Counted from the first letter of the stretch, positions 54,028-63,368 are shown. The stretch is DNA of 64,000 nt from a candidate division CSSED10-310 bacterium (GCA_016931515.1 JAFGEQ010000006.1:1-64000); one strand, 5' to 3'. Notes: a model not told the origin generated them from the letters alone. Numbers and translations: made by a program.

Positions 54028-54387
54028 TTGGCGACTCGTTGGACACTATCTCTCGTAGCTTTTGTAATCATGATTTCATTACCATCGATCCTTTGGAACG
54101 CACCATCACCTATCGATCTTAATCAAGCGACTCAAACACAGTTAGAACTAATTCCTGGGATCGGACCCGCGACTGCGTCTCGGATTATTCTGGAACGAAA
54201 CCGGCGAGGAGGATTCCGGACTGTGAATGATTTGCTGAAGATTCGGGGAATCGGTCGAAAGACTCTGAGAAAAATTGAGAAATATCTGATCATTGAGAGG
54301 AATAATCTTCCGGACGTCAAGCCGGAGGTTGTAGATCAGGAAGTAACAACGGGAAAGTATCAACCATTTAAAAGGAGATCGTTATGA
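54028..54387 (+). CDS. comEA: ComEA-like DNA-binding helix-hairpin-helix protein
   Basis: 119 residues. An N-terminal membrane helix (LSLVAFVIMISLPSIL, ~6-21) anchors a double HhH (PIDLNQATQTQLELIPGIGPATASRIILERNRRGG and LKIRGIGRKTLRKIEKYL), the ComEA DNA-receptor module of natural transformation. No ComEC or ComF is adjacent. The TTG start has GGAGG eight bases upstream. The stop overlaps the ssb start as ATGA, so the two are translationally coupled. Confidence 0.87.
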   Translation: MATRWTLSLVAFVIMISLPSILWNAPSPIDLNQATQTQLELIPGIGPATASRIILERNRRGGFRTVNDLLKIRGIGRKTLRKIEKYLIIERNNLPDVKPEVVDQEVTTGKYQPFKRRSL

Positions 54388-54734
54388 TAAATTCAGTCAC
54401 AATTATAGGGCGACTCGGTCAGGATCCGGAACTGCGAACGACGGAGAATGGAACGAGCATGGTCAATTTCAGTCTGGCGCACAATGAGATACGCCTGGTT
54501 AACGGCAACCGGGAAACAACACCACACTGGTTTAAATGCATCGCATTCGGATCACTTGCTCAACTATGCGTCGAATACCTTCACAAGGGATCCCGGATCG
54601 GTGTTTCAGGAAGCTTGAAGCAGCGAAATTGGGAAGCTGATGATGGTAACAAGCGAAGTTTGGTAGAAATCCTTGTGAAGGACATCGAATTCCTTTCTTC
54701 GAATCGCAGCAACGGCACTGATGATGAAAGCTGA
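54384..54734 (+). CDS. ssb: Short single-stranded DNA-binding protein without the acidic interaction tip
   Basis: 116 residues. The OB fold is clear: NSVTIIGRLGQDPELRTTENGTSMVNFSLA, HWFKCIAFGSLAQLCVEYLHKGSRIGVSGSLKQRNWE. It ends shortly after the fold in SNRSNGTDDES and lacks the disordered acidic tail ending in DDDIPF that binds partner proteins. Bacillus SsbB, induced in competence, is likewise short and tail-less, so a DNA-uptake role fits here, especially next to comEA. It is coupled to comEA by a four-base overlap and followed by a hairpin terminator. Confidence 0.9.
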   Translation: MINSVTIIGRLGQDPELRTTENGTSMVNFSLAHNEIRLVNGNRETTPHWFKCIAFGSLAQLCVEYLHKGSRIGVSGSLKQRNWEADDGNKRSLVEILVKDIEFLSSNRSNGTDDES

Positions 54735-54748
54735 TTAATTGGTATGTA

Positions 54749-54800
54749 GGAAGCTCCCGGATCGTCAATGTCTTCACTTCACCTTATTCCGGGAGTTTCC
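54749..54800. terminator. Terminator hairpin between ssb and the helicase gene
   Basis: Arms at 54749-54761 and 54788-54800 pair over 13 positions with one G-T wobble, around a 26-base loop, and are followed by TTTCT. It lies between convergent genes and may serve both. Confidence 0.55.
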
Positions 54801-54808
54801 TTTCTGGT

Positions 54809-56944
54809 TCAATGCATTCGTGTCAGGTTGGCGGGACCGGCAAGAATTTTTTTCGGCCCAAATCGATCGAATCGAATTGTCAGACGAGCCTGGGGACCCG
54901 AGCCAATACAATGAAGAACGGTTCCCAATCCCCAACTGGGATGCCGAATTCTATCTCCGGTTTTATAGTCGGATCGCAGCGACAATTCCGTTACTGGGGA
55001 TTTAAAATTTCTTTCCATGGTCATGCTTTGGTCTTCGATGCATTTGTCCGGTATCTCCGCCAAGAAACGGGATGCCTGCTGCTGAATCGGACGCCCATAT
55101 AAAAAGCGTTGCCGAGCCGCAAACAGGAATAATTTTTCCATGGCTCGTGTCATTCCAACATAGAGAAGACGTCGTTCCTCCTCTATTTCAGCCGGATCAA
55201 GGGATGTGTCCGATCGTATCAACGGACAGAGGTTTTCTTCAATCCCCGTGATGAACACAACGGGGAATTCAAGACCTTTAGCATTGTGCAGTGTCATTAA
55301 TTGAACGAGATCCCTTTTCTGCTCGGTCTGATCATCATCCGATTCACTGTAAAGCGAAAGATAATCTGCAAAATCAGCCAACCGGCTCTCTTCACGATCC
55401 GAAAACTCTGCTACAGTGTTTTCAAATTCTTCAATGATCTCGAGTGATGTTCTTGCTTCGGTTGACATCTCCGATTCGAACATCTCCCGATAACCCGTCA
55501 CATCGATCATGTAATCAATGAACTCATTCGCCCGATGTGTGCGCTCAAAATGAATCAAATCTAAAATCAATTCGTGAAATTTAAGAATATTTTTCAGTTT
55601 GTTATCCGTCAATAAACCACTGTCTGATATGCTTTCAATTGTTGAAAACAAATCGAGATTTCTCTTCAGCGCTTCCTTTTCAAGGATCTCGATAGTTGTT
55701 TTTCCGATGCCCCTCCGAGGTACGTTAATGATCCGCCGACAAGCTCCTGAATCAAAGGGATTTAAAACCAACCGCATGTATGCGAGCAAATCTTTAACTT
55801 CCTTTCGTTTAAAAAAACTGATGTTGCCCACTACACGATACGGAATCTGAAAACTGTGCATAATTTCTTCAAGTAATCTGGATTGAGCATTGATTCGGTA
55901 AAAAATTGCCATTTCACCAAACTTTCTGCCCTTTTTCTCTACCAATGATGTGATTTGTCGGCCTACCGCCTCCGCTTCAGATCGATCAGTCGGCCAGATT
56001 GTCCGGATAATCAGATCGCCGTCTTTCTGCTCCGTCCAAAGGTTTTTAGGATTTCGATGGATGTTGTGACTCATCAATGCCGAGGCAGCAGACAATATTA
56101 CCTGCGTCGAACGATAATTCTGTTCAAGCTTGATCACTTTGGCTCCAGGAAAATCACGCGCGAAATTAAGAATGTTTGAGACTTCAGCGCCACGCCAACG
56201 GTAAATTGATTGATCGTCATCACCCACCGCCATGATATTCCGATACCTCTGGCCGAGGAGTTGCACCCATTCGTACTGAGCCGAATTTGTATCCTGGTAT
56301 TCATCTATCATGATGTATCGGTATCGGTTTTGGTATTTTTCCAGAATGGCGGGTTCCTGGCGAAACAGCATGACTGATTTGATGATCAGATCATCAAAAT
56401 CAAGAGCATGATCTGCCCGAAGTCCTCGTTCATAGATTTCGTAGACATCCGCTACTGTCTGGAGAAAGGGGTTACCGGAAGCATTTTCTTTCATGGAAGA
56501 TGGGGATTCAAACCGGTTCTTTGCTTTACTGATAGCAGTAATCAGTTGTTTACCGGTGATTTTATCAGGATTGACACCCGATTCCGCCATTGCCTTTTTA
56601 ATACGAGCTACCTGATCAGCTTCATCTGCGATTGTAAAATTGGCATGAACCTGAAGGTGTTGATGTTCGACCCGGAGAATTTTTGCACAAATAGAGTGAA
56701 ATGTACCGATCGTCAATCGGACTTCAGGTCCGGCCATCGAATGGATTCGCTCCTTCATCTCATTGGCGGCCTTGTTAGTGAACGTTATCGCGAGTATCTG
56801 CCAAGCCGGCACACCGGCAAAACAGATTAAATGATTTATCCTATTGACAATAACCCGAGTCTTTCCGCTCCCGGCACCCGCTAGAACCAGGATCGGACCA
56901 TCTTTATGTTTGACAGCGATTTCCTGCTGATGATTAAGAATCAT
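54809..56944 (-). CDS. pcrA: UvrD/PcrA-type superfamily 1 DNA helicase
   Basis: 711 residues. SF1A motifs: Walker A LAGAGSGKTRV (~20-30), TFTNKAANEMKERI, DEYQDTN, GDDDQSIYRWRGA, LEQNYRS, LMTLHNAKGLEFP and VGMTRA. The C-terminal GDRIRHPSWGLGTV motif is that of PcrA, so I favour that name over Rep or UvrD. It unwinds 3'-5' in repair and replication. It follows the PP2C gene by 40 bases on the minus strand and is convergent with ssb. Confidence 0.94.
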   Translation of the reverse strand: MILNHQQEIAVKHKDGPILVLAGAGSGKTRVIVNRINHLICFAGVPAWQILAITFTNKAANEMKERIHSMAGPEVRLTIGTFHSICAKILRVEHQHLQVHANFTIADEADQVARIKKAMAESGVNPDKITGKQLITAISKAKNRFESPSSMKENASGNPFLQTVADVYEIYERGLRADHALDFDDLIIKSVMLFRQEPAILEKYQNRYRYIMIDEYQDTNSAQYEWVQLLGQRYRNIMAVGDDDQSIYRWRGAEVSNILNFARDFPGAKVIKLEQNYRSTQVILSAASALMSHNIHRNPKNLWTEQKDGDLIIRTIWPTDRSEAEAVGRQITSLVEKKGRKFGEMAIFYRINAQSRLLEEIMHSFQIPYRVVGNISFFKRKEVKDLLAYMRLVLNPFDSGACRRIINVPRRGIGKTTIEILEKEALKRNLDLFSTIESISDSGLLTDNKLKNILKFHELILDLIHFERTHRANEFIDYMIDVTGYREMFESEMSTEARTSLEIIEEFENTVAEFSDREESRLADFADYLSLYSESDDDQTEQKRDLVQLMTLHNAKGLEFPVVFITGIEENLCPLIRSDTSLDPAEIEEERRLLYVGMTRAMEKLFLFAARQRFLYGRPIQQQASRFLAEIPDKCIEDQSMTMERNFKSPVTELSLRSDYKTGDRIRHPSWGLGTVLHCIGSGPQARLTIRFDRFGPKKILAGPANLTRMH

Positions 56945-56984
56945 TCCTTGTTTCCATCAAATGATTACAGTTTTAGGATTTGGA

Positions 56985-57818
56985 TTAATCGAGGTAATTG
57001 GAACCCAGCAGGTCTTTCAGAAGTTCCTGATTAACTGTTTCCAATTCAATATCAATGGCATCCGTTTCCGATGCAGGACCCGCGAGTAAAACGGTGACAT
57101 TGTCCGGAGCGCCCCTGTCTAGTGTTGTTTGGATATAGCCTTTGACTGCCTGCTCAATGTCTTTCTCATACATGCCGAACTCTTCGCATAATTCCCAGTC
57201 CTCCATCACACCGCTCAATCCATCCGTGCAGAGCAGGAATACATCATTGAGATGAATTGGTACAACAAGCGTGTCAACCAGAATATCCTCGGAACCGCCC
57301 AACGCCCGGGTAATCACATTTTTCAACGTGTAGAATTCCGCATCTCTTTGCGATATCTGATGTTGATCCAGCATCTCTTGAATCTGAGTGTGATCCTTTG
57401 TAAGTTGCGTGATCTCTCCATTTGAAATTCGATAAATCCGGGAATCTCCAACATGGCAGATAATGCCATACCCCCCGACAATCTTCATCATATCGATCGT
57501 GGTTCCCATTCCAAACAACTCCGGGCGGTCTTCGGCAATCTTATACAACTCTGAATTCGCACAGATAACAGCTGATCGACACATCTCCTGGTGAATCAAA
57601 ATCATATCATCAATATCTTGATCCTCCGTATCGATGGGTACTTGCTTGGCAAGGAAATCGAGTATAGCCCTAATGGCAAGACGACTTGCCAAATCCCCTG
57701 CCTGATGCCCACCCATCCCATCGGCAACAATAAACATGGCTCGTTCTCGATCAATATGAAACGCGTCCTGATTGACCGATCTCTTGCATCCGATATCTGT
57801 TTGTCCAAATGCTTCCAT
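56985..57818 (-). CDS. PP2C-type protein phosphatase
   Basis: 277 residues. PPM/PP2C metal residues are Asp18 (VNQDAF) and Asp33-Gly34 (VADGMGGH), with VGDSRIYRI, LTKDHT, TRALG, LCTDGLSG and GAPDNVTVLL following. It should remove phosphate from Ser/Thr proteins, as in the Stp/PrpC group. No Ser/Thr kinase gene is in the window. It lies 12 bases after the large sigma-54 activator gene and may act in its signalling path (inference). Confidence 0.93.
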   Translation of the reverse strand: MEAFGQTDIGCKRSVNQDAFHIDRERAMFIVADGMGGHQAGDLASRLAIRAILDFLAKQVPIDTEDQDIDDMILIHQEMCRSAVICANSELYKIAEDRPELFGMGTTIDMMKIVGGYGIICHVGDSRIYRISNGEITQLTKDHTQIQEMLDQHQISQRDAEFYTLKNVITRALGGSEDILVDTLVVPIHLNDVFLLCTDGLSGVMEDWELCEEFGMYEKDIEQAVKGYIQTTLDRGAPDNVTVLLAGPASETDAIDIELETVNQELLKDLLGSNYLD

Positions 57819-57830
57819 GTCGTCTCCATG

Positions 57831-60800
57831 TCAATCGTCAAAGAGAAATTCGTTACCTGACGGTATCATTATACCCATAGATTTCATTTTTTGAAACAGT
57901 GTTTGTCGTGAAACTCCCAGTATTTCCGCTGAACGCATAATGTTCGCGTTACAATGATGCAAAACCCGCCTGATATAATCCACCTGTACTTTCGCACTAA
58001 CTTCTGCCAGAGTTTTATTAAATGAAGACGAAGAACTCTGTATCCATACCTGCAAATCATCTCTGTCGATCACTTGACCGTCCTCTGAATAATTTACTGC
58101 GATCTCCATTGTGTTCTGTAATTCCCGGACATTTCCAGACCAATATCGTATCCGCAACCATTCGATCGCCCGATCACTCAGAGACAGATTCCGCCGTCCG
58201 ATTAGTTTGCTGAACTCGTTCAGAAAGCTCTCCGCCAATATGCCAATATCCTCCAGCCTGTCCCGCAAAGCAGGTGCTTCCAAAGAAATAACAACCAATC
58301 TATAGTACAGATCCTGTCGAAATCTATTCTGTTCGATCTCCAGGCGCAAATCTTTATGTGTGGCTGAAATAATCCTGATATCAACCGGAATATCCACATC
58401 TGATCCGACCGGTCGGATGCTTCGCTCCTGGATCGCTCTTAAAAGTTTTGCCTGGACAATTAGTGGAAGATCCGCAACCTCATCCAGAAACAGTGTTCCC
58501 CTGTCTGCTGCCAGAAATACTCCTTTTCTGGATCTGTCTGCTCCAGTGAATGCTCCTTTACAATGCCCAAACAGTTCACTTTCGACCAACGTCTCCGGAC
58601 TGGTCGAGCAATTGAACGCAATAAACGGTCGATTTCGGCGTTGACCACAAAAATGGATGGCGCGAGCTATCAATTCCTTACCTGTTCCAGTCTCACCTAC
58701 AATATGAACCGTTGTTGGGCTATCAGCCAATTCACGAATTTTCTGTTTTAATCTTCGAATTACCTGCGATTGGCCGAGAATTCGATCTGCATAATCCCGG
58801 GACGGTGGTAACAATGCATGATTGTCTTTCATCATTCTCTGTTTAAACACTTGCCGACTGAATGCGATCGGTTTTATCAGGTGCTCAACACTCATTTTCA
58901 AATCACTGATATTCATATTTCCGGGAATCGAATCTGCTTTTTTCAACAGCAAGAAACCCCTTTCCGATACCACCTTTGGAAAACGGAAAGCGATCCATGA
59001 ACCAATTTCGATTGATCCAGATCCGTCACTATCTCTTCCACGGCCAATCCTGCCCAAAATGAATCGCTGCTCCTGCAATCCGGGTGCCTCACCCCAGGCA
59101 TCACGCCAATTCCAGCGATCTTCCGCTTCTATCAGGTAACAACCTGAAGAAACACCCGTCAGTGAATGTAGTTTTTCTTTTATATAGTGATTATGACTCT
59201 CGAACGATTCCGCGTCGAAAATTGCGTCAGTAAACGTGTGAATCTCATTTTGAGGTACTACCCCTGTGTTGTTACTCTCCGGCCGGCTTTTCAGAAGCAT
59301 TTTGACCGCCATAGACCATCGACATTCATCTCCTATTCGTTCCGCCAGGGTAACCAGTTTTGTCATTTTTCCAGTCTCCCTTGAAAGATCCGGTTCTTCA
59401 GTAATCATCGAATCCATCAGATGGTCCCAGACAAGTTGACCCTGTCTTAGAAATTCGGCTTGTTCAATTGTTGGTCGAGGAATTCGATGAGTATCTATCC
59501 CTGATGGTAACCAGGGATTCTCGCGATACGCTATTTCATAAAGTGATTTTAGAACAGAATGCTCTGTTTTCACGTATCGTCGAGTTCGCCATACAGGATC
59601 ATCCATAATTCGGTCGATTCGTGTCATCAATTCGGCGGGAATCGAAGCAGGCGTTCGGAATAGTTCCCTGAGATATTGAACACTTACCGCTGGTTGATTT
59701 AGTTTTCCAGCCACAACAGCGCCCCCCAAAGCAGCAATTGCGAATCGAAAGTGCCCGGTTTGACCACTCGTTTCACGAAAGAGGCGATCAATATAATTCG
59801 CGGCCTGATTGATTTTTCCATCGTCCAACAGCATGTCAAGACGATGGAGTGCCAACATGCTATGCAATGCGTCGCGGTAACCTCTTTTTAACAGATTATC
59901 GACTAATCTCAGACATCGTGCTTCTCGTACCGTGTTGCCATTCATTCCGTGCATCCGGGCGATATCCATCATGATATGGGCACCAAGGGTTCGATTTGTC
60001 TGCCGTTCGATTGTTCGAAGAGCATACTGGAACAGGTCGCGAGATTGATTTATATCTCCTCCAAGCAATGCCTGCCTGCCTAAAAGCCACAGGTTTTCAG
60101 CGTGTGTGGCATCATCGAGTTGGTTGTCAGAACAGAGTTTGTTGATGATCACACTCGCTAAGGATTCCTGCCCCAGTTCCTGACAACGGACAACCGCCAT
60201 AACTACCAGAGGCCGCAGATCGGAGTGTTCGATATCCTGGTTACTCAATTGCCAGAGATTGCATAACAGTGGAAATGAAGCATCAATACGAGCTTTGATC
60301 CTCAGCAGCAATATACGTGATTGGTAGGCGAGCGAAGAGGTCGAATCCGAAGGGAACATTTCAATCGATCGCTGAATTTTTTCCAAAGCAATCAGATAGT
60401 TTCCGCGAAGATAATCGAATTCAGCCATTTTCAATTGAATCGGCTTTGGCACTGATTCCGGCCAGGTTTCGTTACACAGGCAGAAAATTCCTTCGGCTGA
60501 GACATCGTCCACCTGAAGAAAAGCGCAGTCCAACGCTTCCACGGCGCACTCAACAGCTTCCGGCGCTCCCAGTTTCAAAGCAGCCCAGGCTTTTGATCGC
60601 GATCGTTCGTGGAATGGTATAGCAATTGTTTTATCCGAAATTATATTGAATAATTTTCTATAGATTGCCTGCCTGCGTTCGAGGGGCGTATCCTCAATCA
60701 ACTGATTCATAAATTTATGGGAATGAAAAATATATCCGTCACCAGGTATATGTCTCAACAAGCTCCGGTTGACGAGTTTGCCTATAACATTAATAATACC

Positions 60801-60914
60801 TCTCTCCGGGTGCCGCAACATTTTCGTCAGAAGATCCGGGTCGAAAGGCTGAATCAGATGAGCAGCTGTTTGCAATAAATTTGTTTCGAATGATGTCAGC
60901 GTCCGTGTATCCAT
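57831..60914 (-). CDS. Large sigma-54-dependent activator with a STAND-like helical sensor region
   Basis: 1027 residues. The first ~460 residues resemble the winged-helix and helical-repeat part of STAND regulators: LVNRSLLRHIPGDGYIFHSHKFMNQLIEDTPLERRQAIYRKL is the telltale start. No P-loop precedes it. A GAF-like region may occupy ~530-690. The AAA+ domain has Walker A GETGTGKE (740-747), an intact GAFTGA loop (787-792) and GTLFLDEVADL. A Fis-type HTH (MRSAEILGVSRQTLFQKMKSMGI) ends the protein. There is no receiver domain, so ligand or protein sensing through the helical part is likely. It is in one string with nrdR upstream and PP2C downstream. Confidence 0.88.
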   Translation of the reverse strand: MDTRTLTSFETNLLQTAAHLIQPFDPDLLTKMLRHPERGIINVIGKLVNRSLLRHIPGDGYIFHSHKFMNQLIEDTPLERRQAIYRKLFNIISDKTIAIPFHERSRSKAWAALKLGAPEAVECAVEALDCAFLQVDDVSAEGIFCLCNETWPESVPKPIQLKMAEFDYLRGNYLIALEKIQRSIEMFPSDSTSSLAYQSRILLLRIKARIDASFPLLCNLWQLSNQDIEHSDLRPLVVMAVVRCQELGQESLASVIINKLCSDNQLDDATHAENLWLLGRQALLGGDINQSRDLFQYALRTIERQTNRTLGAHIMMDIARMHGMNGNTVREARCLRLVDNLLKRGYRDALHSMLALHRLDMLLDDGKINQAANYIDRLFRETSGQTGHFRFAIAALGGAVVAGKLNQPAVSVQYLRELFRTPASIPAELMTRIDRIMDDPVWRTRRYVKTEHSVLKSLYEIAYRENPWLPSGIDTHRIPRPTIEQAEFLRQGQLVWDHLMDSMITEEPDLSRETGKMTKLVTLAERIGDECRWSMAVKMLLKSRPESNNTGVVPQNEIHTFTDAIFDAESFESHNHYIKEKLHSLTGVSSGCYLIEAEDRWNWRDAWGEAPGLQEQRFILGRIGRGRDSDGSGSIEIGSWIAFRFPKVVSERGFLLLKKADSIPGNMNISDLKMSVEHLIKPIAFSRQVFKQRMMKDNHALLPPSRDYADRILGQSQVIRRLKQKIRELADSPTTVHIVGETGTGKELIARAIHFCGQRRNRPFIAFNCSTSPETLVESELFGHCKGAFTGADRSRKGVFLAADRGTLFLDEVADLPLIVQAKLLRAIQERSIRPVGSDVDIPVDIRIISATHKDLRLEIEQNRFRQDLYYRLVVISLEAPALRDRLEDIGILAESFLNEFSKLIGRRNLSLSDRAIEWLRIRYWSGNVRELQNTMEIAVNYSEDGQVIDRDDLQVWIQSSSSSFNKTLAEVSAKVQVDYIRRVLHHCNANIMRSAEILGVSRQTLFQKMKSMGIMIPSGNEFLFDD

Positions 60915-60924
60915 CGTGTGAGAT

Positions 60925-61386
60925 CTATTTGTTTTTGGATTTCAGAAGTGCACGTAACTCATCATAAAATTGTTGAAAATCCTTAAACTGCCGGTATACG
61001 GACGCAAATCTGACATAAGCGATCTCATCGAGATCCTTGATTCGTTTGATCACATACTCACCTATCTGCTGAGTCGAAATTTCTCTGTCTTCCGAAGCAT
61101 GAAGCATCTGCTCAACTTCATCTACAAGCCCTTCTATGTCGAGCTGTTTTACCGGTCGTTTCTCGAATGCCTTGTTAAGTCCACGGAATAATTTTCCTCG
61201 ATCAAACCGCTCACGCCGTCCATCCTTCTTGACGACCATATAGTGCAACTCTTCGATTTCCTCATACGAAGTAAATCGTCTGTGGCAATTCAAACACTCG
61301 CGCCGTCGTCGGACACTTTCACCATCTCTGGCAGGTCTCGAGTCCACAACCTTGTCTTCCAGATGACCACAAAAAGGACATTTCAT
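60925..61386 (-). CDS. nrdR: Ribonucleotide reductase repressor NrdR
   Basis: 153 residues. NrdR binds NrdR boxes to repress ribonucleotide reductase genes in response to nucleotide levels. The N-terminal zinc ribbon (MKCPFCGHLEDKVVDSRPA...RRECLNCHRRFTSYE) and the ATP-cone (VVKKDGRRERFDRGKLFRGLNKAFEKRPV) are standard. I start at ATG 61386; the upstream GTG frame would contain the GGAGG SD. It follows the dCMP deaminase gene and leads into the sigma-54 activator. Confidence 0.96.
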   Translation of the reverse strand: MKCPFCGHLEDKVVDSRPARDGESVRRRRECLNCHRRFTSYEEIEELHYMVVKKDGRRERFDRGKLFRGLNKAFEKRPVKQLDIEGLVDEVEQMLHASEDREISTQQIGEYVIKRIKDLDEIAYVRFASVYRQFKDFQQFYDELRALLKSKNK

Positions 61387-61409
61387 TGGTAACCAACCTC
61401 CTGAATCGT

Positions 61410-61871
61410 TCACTCCTTCACTGAAAACTGACGTATAATGATATCGGCCTGATCCATCATCTCCTTCGCCAATTCGTCCTGATACCCTTCCGAAAAAACA
61501 ACTTTCTTTATACCTGCATTAATAAGCATCTTGATGCAAACAATACAAGGCATCGTTGTACAGTACAGTGTGCCTCCTTTGATGGACGAACCGTGAACCG
61601 CTGCCTGGATGATGGCATTCTGTTCGGCGTGCAAACCACGGCATAACTCATGTCTCTGGCCGCTTGGTACAGCAAGTTGCTCTCGAAGGCAGCCTCCCTG
61701 CTGGCTACAATGACGAATTCCGGATGGAACACCATTGTAACCGGTTGCAAGAATCTGATTTTCCTTGACAATAACCGCTCCAACTTTTCGTCGAAGGCAG
61801 GTGGACCGTCTGGCAATCAAATAAACGATCTCCATAAAATATTCATCCCAAGTCGGTCGGCTGTCATTCAC
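61410..61871 (-). CDS. comEB: dCMP deaminase (ComEB-type)
   Basis: 153 residues. The deaminase zinc motif is HAEQNAI with PCIVC downstream ([10 protein letters not shown]). [22 protein letters not shown] is also typical. It makes dUMP from dCMP for thymidylate synthesis. The comEB name is historical and does not show a competence role. The gene overlaps the rpiB stop by eight bases, and nrdR follows, a grouping around deoxynucleotide supply. Confidence 0.94.
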   Translation of the reverse strand: MNDSRPTWDEYFMEIVYLIARRSTCLRRKVGAVIVKENQILATGYNGVPSGIRHCSQQGGCLREQLAVPSGQRHELCRGLHAEQNAIIQAAVHGSSIKGGTLYCTTMPCIVCIKMLINAGIKKVVFSEGYQDELAKEMMDQADIIIRQFSVKE

Positions 61872-62331
61872 AAGTCGCCTCCTCGTCAGCCGATACGATT
61901 TCTAACGCCAGCATCTTGCCAACTCTTCTGCAATGCCGCCCTCCCTCAAAAGGAGTGTCCAGAAAAACGTCCATTATCATGAGGGCCAAATCCGGTCCCA
62001 CCACCCTGCTCCCAAACGTCAAAATATTGGCATCGTTATGTGCCCGGGCCATTTTTGCGGAATAGGGTTCCGATACGGTCACTGCTCGAATACCATGGGT
62101 TTTATTGGCAGAGATAGCCATACCTAATCCAGTTCCACAGATCAGGACACCCAATTGCGCTTCACCGGTCGAGACGGAAGCGGCCACTTTGGAGGCATAA
62201 TCCGGATAGTCGACAGATTCGGCGGAGAATGTCCCGTGATCCAGAATGTCAATCCCGCGTTGATCCAGCCGCTTAACAATGATCGGTTTGAGTTCAAATC
62301 CAGCGTGATCACATCCAAATGCAATTTTCAC
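61864..62331 (-). CDS. rpiB: Ribose-5-phosphate isomerase B
   Basis: 155 residues. It interconverts ribose-5-phosphate and ribulose-5-phosphate. [11 protein letters not shown], the catalytic Cys in [45 protein letters not shown] split over the active site, and [10 protein letters not shown] are hallmarks of RpiB. The GTG start overlaps the ribF stop by one base (TAGTG), with AGGAGA about nine bases upstream. dCMP deaminase overlaps its end. Confidence 0.96.
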   Translation of the reverse strand: MKIAFGCDHAGFELKPIIVKRLDQRGIDILDHGTFSAESVDYPDYASKVAASVSTGEAQLGVLICGTGLGMAISANKTHGIRAVTVSEPYSAKMARAHNDANILTFGSRVVGPDLALMIMDVFLDTPFEGGRHCRRVGKMLALEIVSADEEATCE

Positions 62332-63266
62332 TATTTACACTCTCCTTTACAATTTTGCTGAAAAAACGTTATCGCCTGATCCCGGTCAATTTTCATCTGT
62401 CGGATCAGGGATTCCCTGGAAGCGAAGACAATTTCCGGACGCAACCGAGTGATAAGATCAACTGTAATGATCCGATCATACAGTGGCTGATCCCACCCGA
62501 TGAGATGGGTTTCCAACCACAGGGTCTGACCGTTGAAAGTCGGTGATCGGCCGATATAGGAGATGGAAGGCTTCCAGTCATCATCGATACTGGTTCTGGA
62601 TACAAACACTCCCGGCGGCGGCAGAACTCGTCCCGGCAAAGCCATATTGGCTGTTGGAAATCCCAGCTGTTGACCCCGGCCGGCACCATGTAAAACGAGG
62701 CCGGTAAAGAACAAGCCATGACCCAGCAAATGCCTGGCCCGGGATAGATCTCCCTCTTCGATCATACGTCTGATGCGGGTGCTTGAGACCGGAGAATCCC
62801 CCTCATACACATGCGATTCGACCGCAACATCTACTCCGGATTTCTTCCCTAACAGTTTCAATGTCCCAGGATTGCCTTTTCGATCATGGCCGAATTGATG
62901 ATCTTCTCCAACGATCATAAACTGGGTTTTCAAACGATTGATCAGGACATCGCTCCAGAACTGCTCCGGCTCCATCGCTGCCATCTCCTCTGTGAACGGC
63001 AACTGAATCAGGTAATCAACTCCAACATCTTTCAGGATTCTTTCCATCTCAGCAAGATCACAAATTCTTGGAACCTTTTTTTCCGGATAAAAAAAATCAA
63101 GTGGATGCGGATCAAAAGTGAGGATGACACTTGTCAAATGTTTACTCCGGGCTGTTGACACCAATCGATTTATAAGTTTCATATGCCCTATATGAAGTCC
63201 ATCAAAATTTCCCGAAGTAATTGCCGTGCCTTTTTTAAAAACAGGAATTGAAGAGGAGATCCGCAT
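62331..63266 (-). CDS. ribF: Bifunctional riboflavin kinase/FAD synthetase
   Basis: 311 residues. The FAD synthetase half opens with TSGNFDGLHIGHMKLI (nucleotidyltransferase HIGH-type motif) and has LTFDPHP and SSTRIRRMIEEGDL. The riboflavin kinase half begins near GLFFTGLVLHGAGRGQQLGFPTANM (~185). Both activities, riboflavin to FMN to FAD, are therefore expected. It is the first gene of the minus-strand string that continues through rpiB. Confidence 0.96.
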   Translation of the reverse strand: MRISSSIPVFKKGTAITSGNFDGLHIGHMKLINRLVSTARSKHLTSVILTFDPHPLDFFYPEKKVPRICDLAEMERILKDVGVDYLIQLPFTEEMAAMEPEQFWSDVLINRLKTQFMIVGEDHQFGHDRKGNPGTLKLLGKKSGVDVAVESHVYEGDSPVSSTRIRRMIEEGDLSRARHLLGHGLFFTGLVLHGAGRGQQLGFPTANMALPGRVLPPPGVFVSRTSIDDDWKPSISYIGRSPTFNGQTLWLETHLIGWDQPLYDRIITVDLITRLRPEIVFASRESLIRQMKIDRDQAITFFQQNCKGECK

Positions 63267-63313
63267 TGGTTACACCTTTCCCAACAGATTGCCGAAAATC
63301 CTAGCGGGGAGAT

Positions 63314-63328
63314 CATTGACTGTCAATG
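63314..63328. promoter_or_regulatory. Inverted repeat between ribF and the divergent small gene
   Basis: CATTGAC and GTCAATG are perfect 7-base arms around one T. It lies in the divergent region 63267-63436, just upstream of the promoter at 63340 and ~50 bases from the ribF start, so a regulator bound there could affect both genes. Confidence 0.35.
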
Positions 63329-63339
63329 CAGGTTTGGCG

Positions 63340-63368
63340 TGGACAGTTGATTGGGGAAACTTTACAAT
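63340..63368 (+). promoter_or_regulatory. Sigma-70-type promoter of the small secreted protein
   Basis: TGGACA (63340-63345, one mismatch from consensus) is 17 bases before TACAAT (63363-63368). The leader to the ATG at 63437 is about 60 bases. Confidence 0.6.

Noticed and set aside
61410-61871. comEB as part of a competence system
   Set aside because: The gene is a dCMP deaminase; the competence name is historical, and it lies among nucleotide genes rather than next to comEA.
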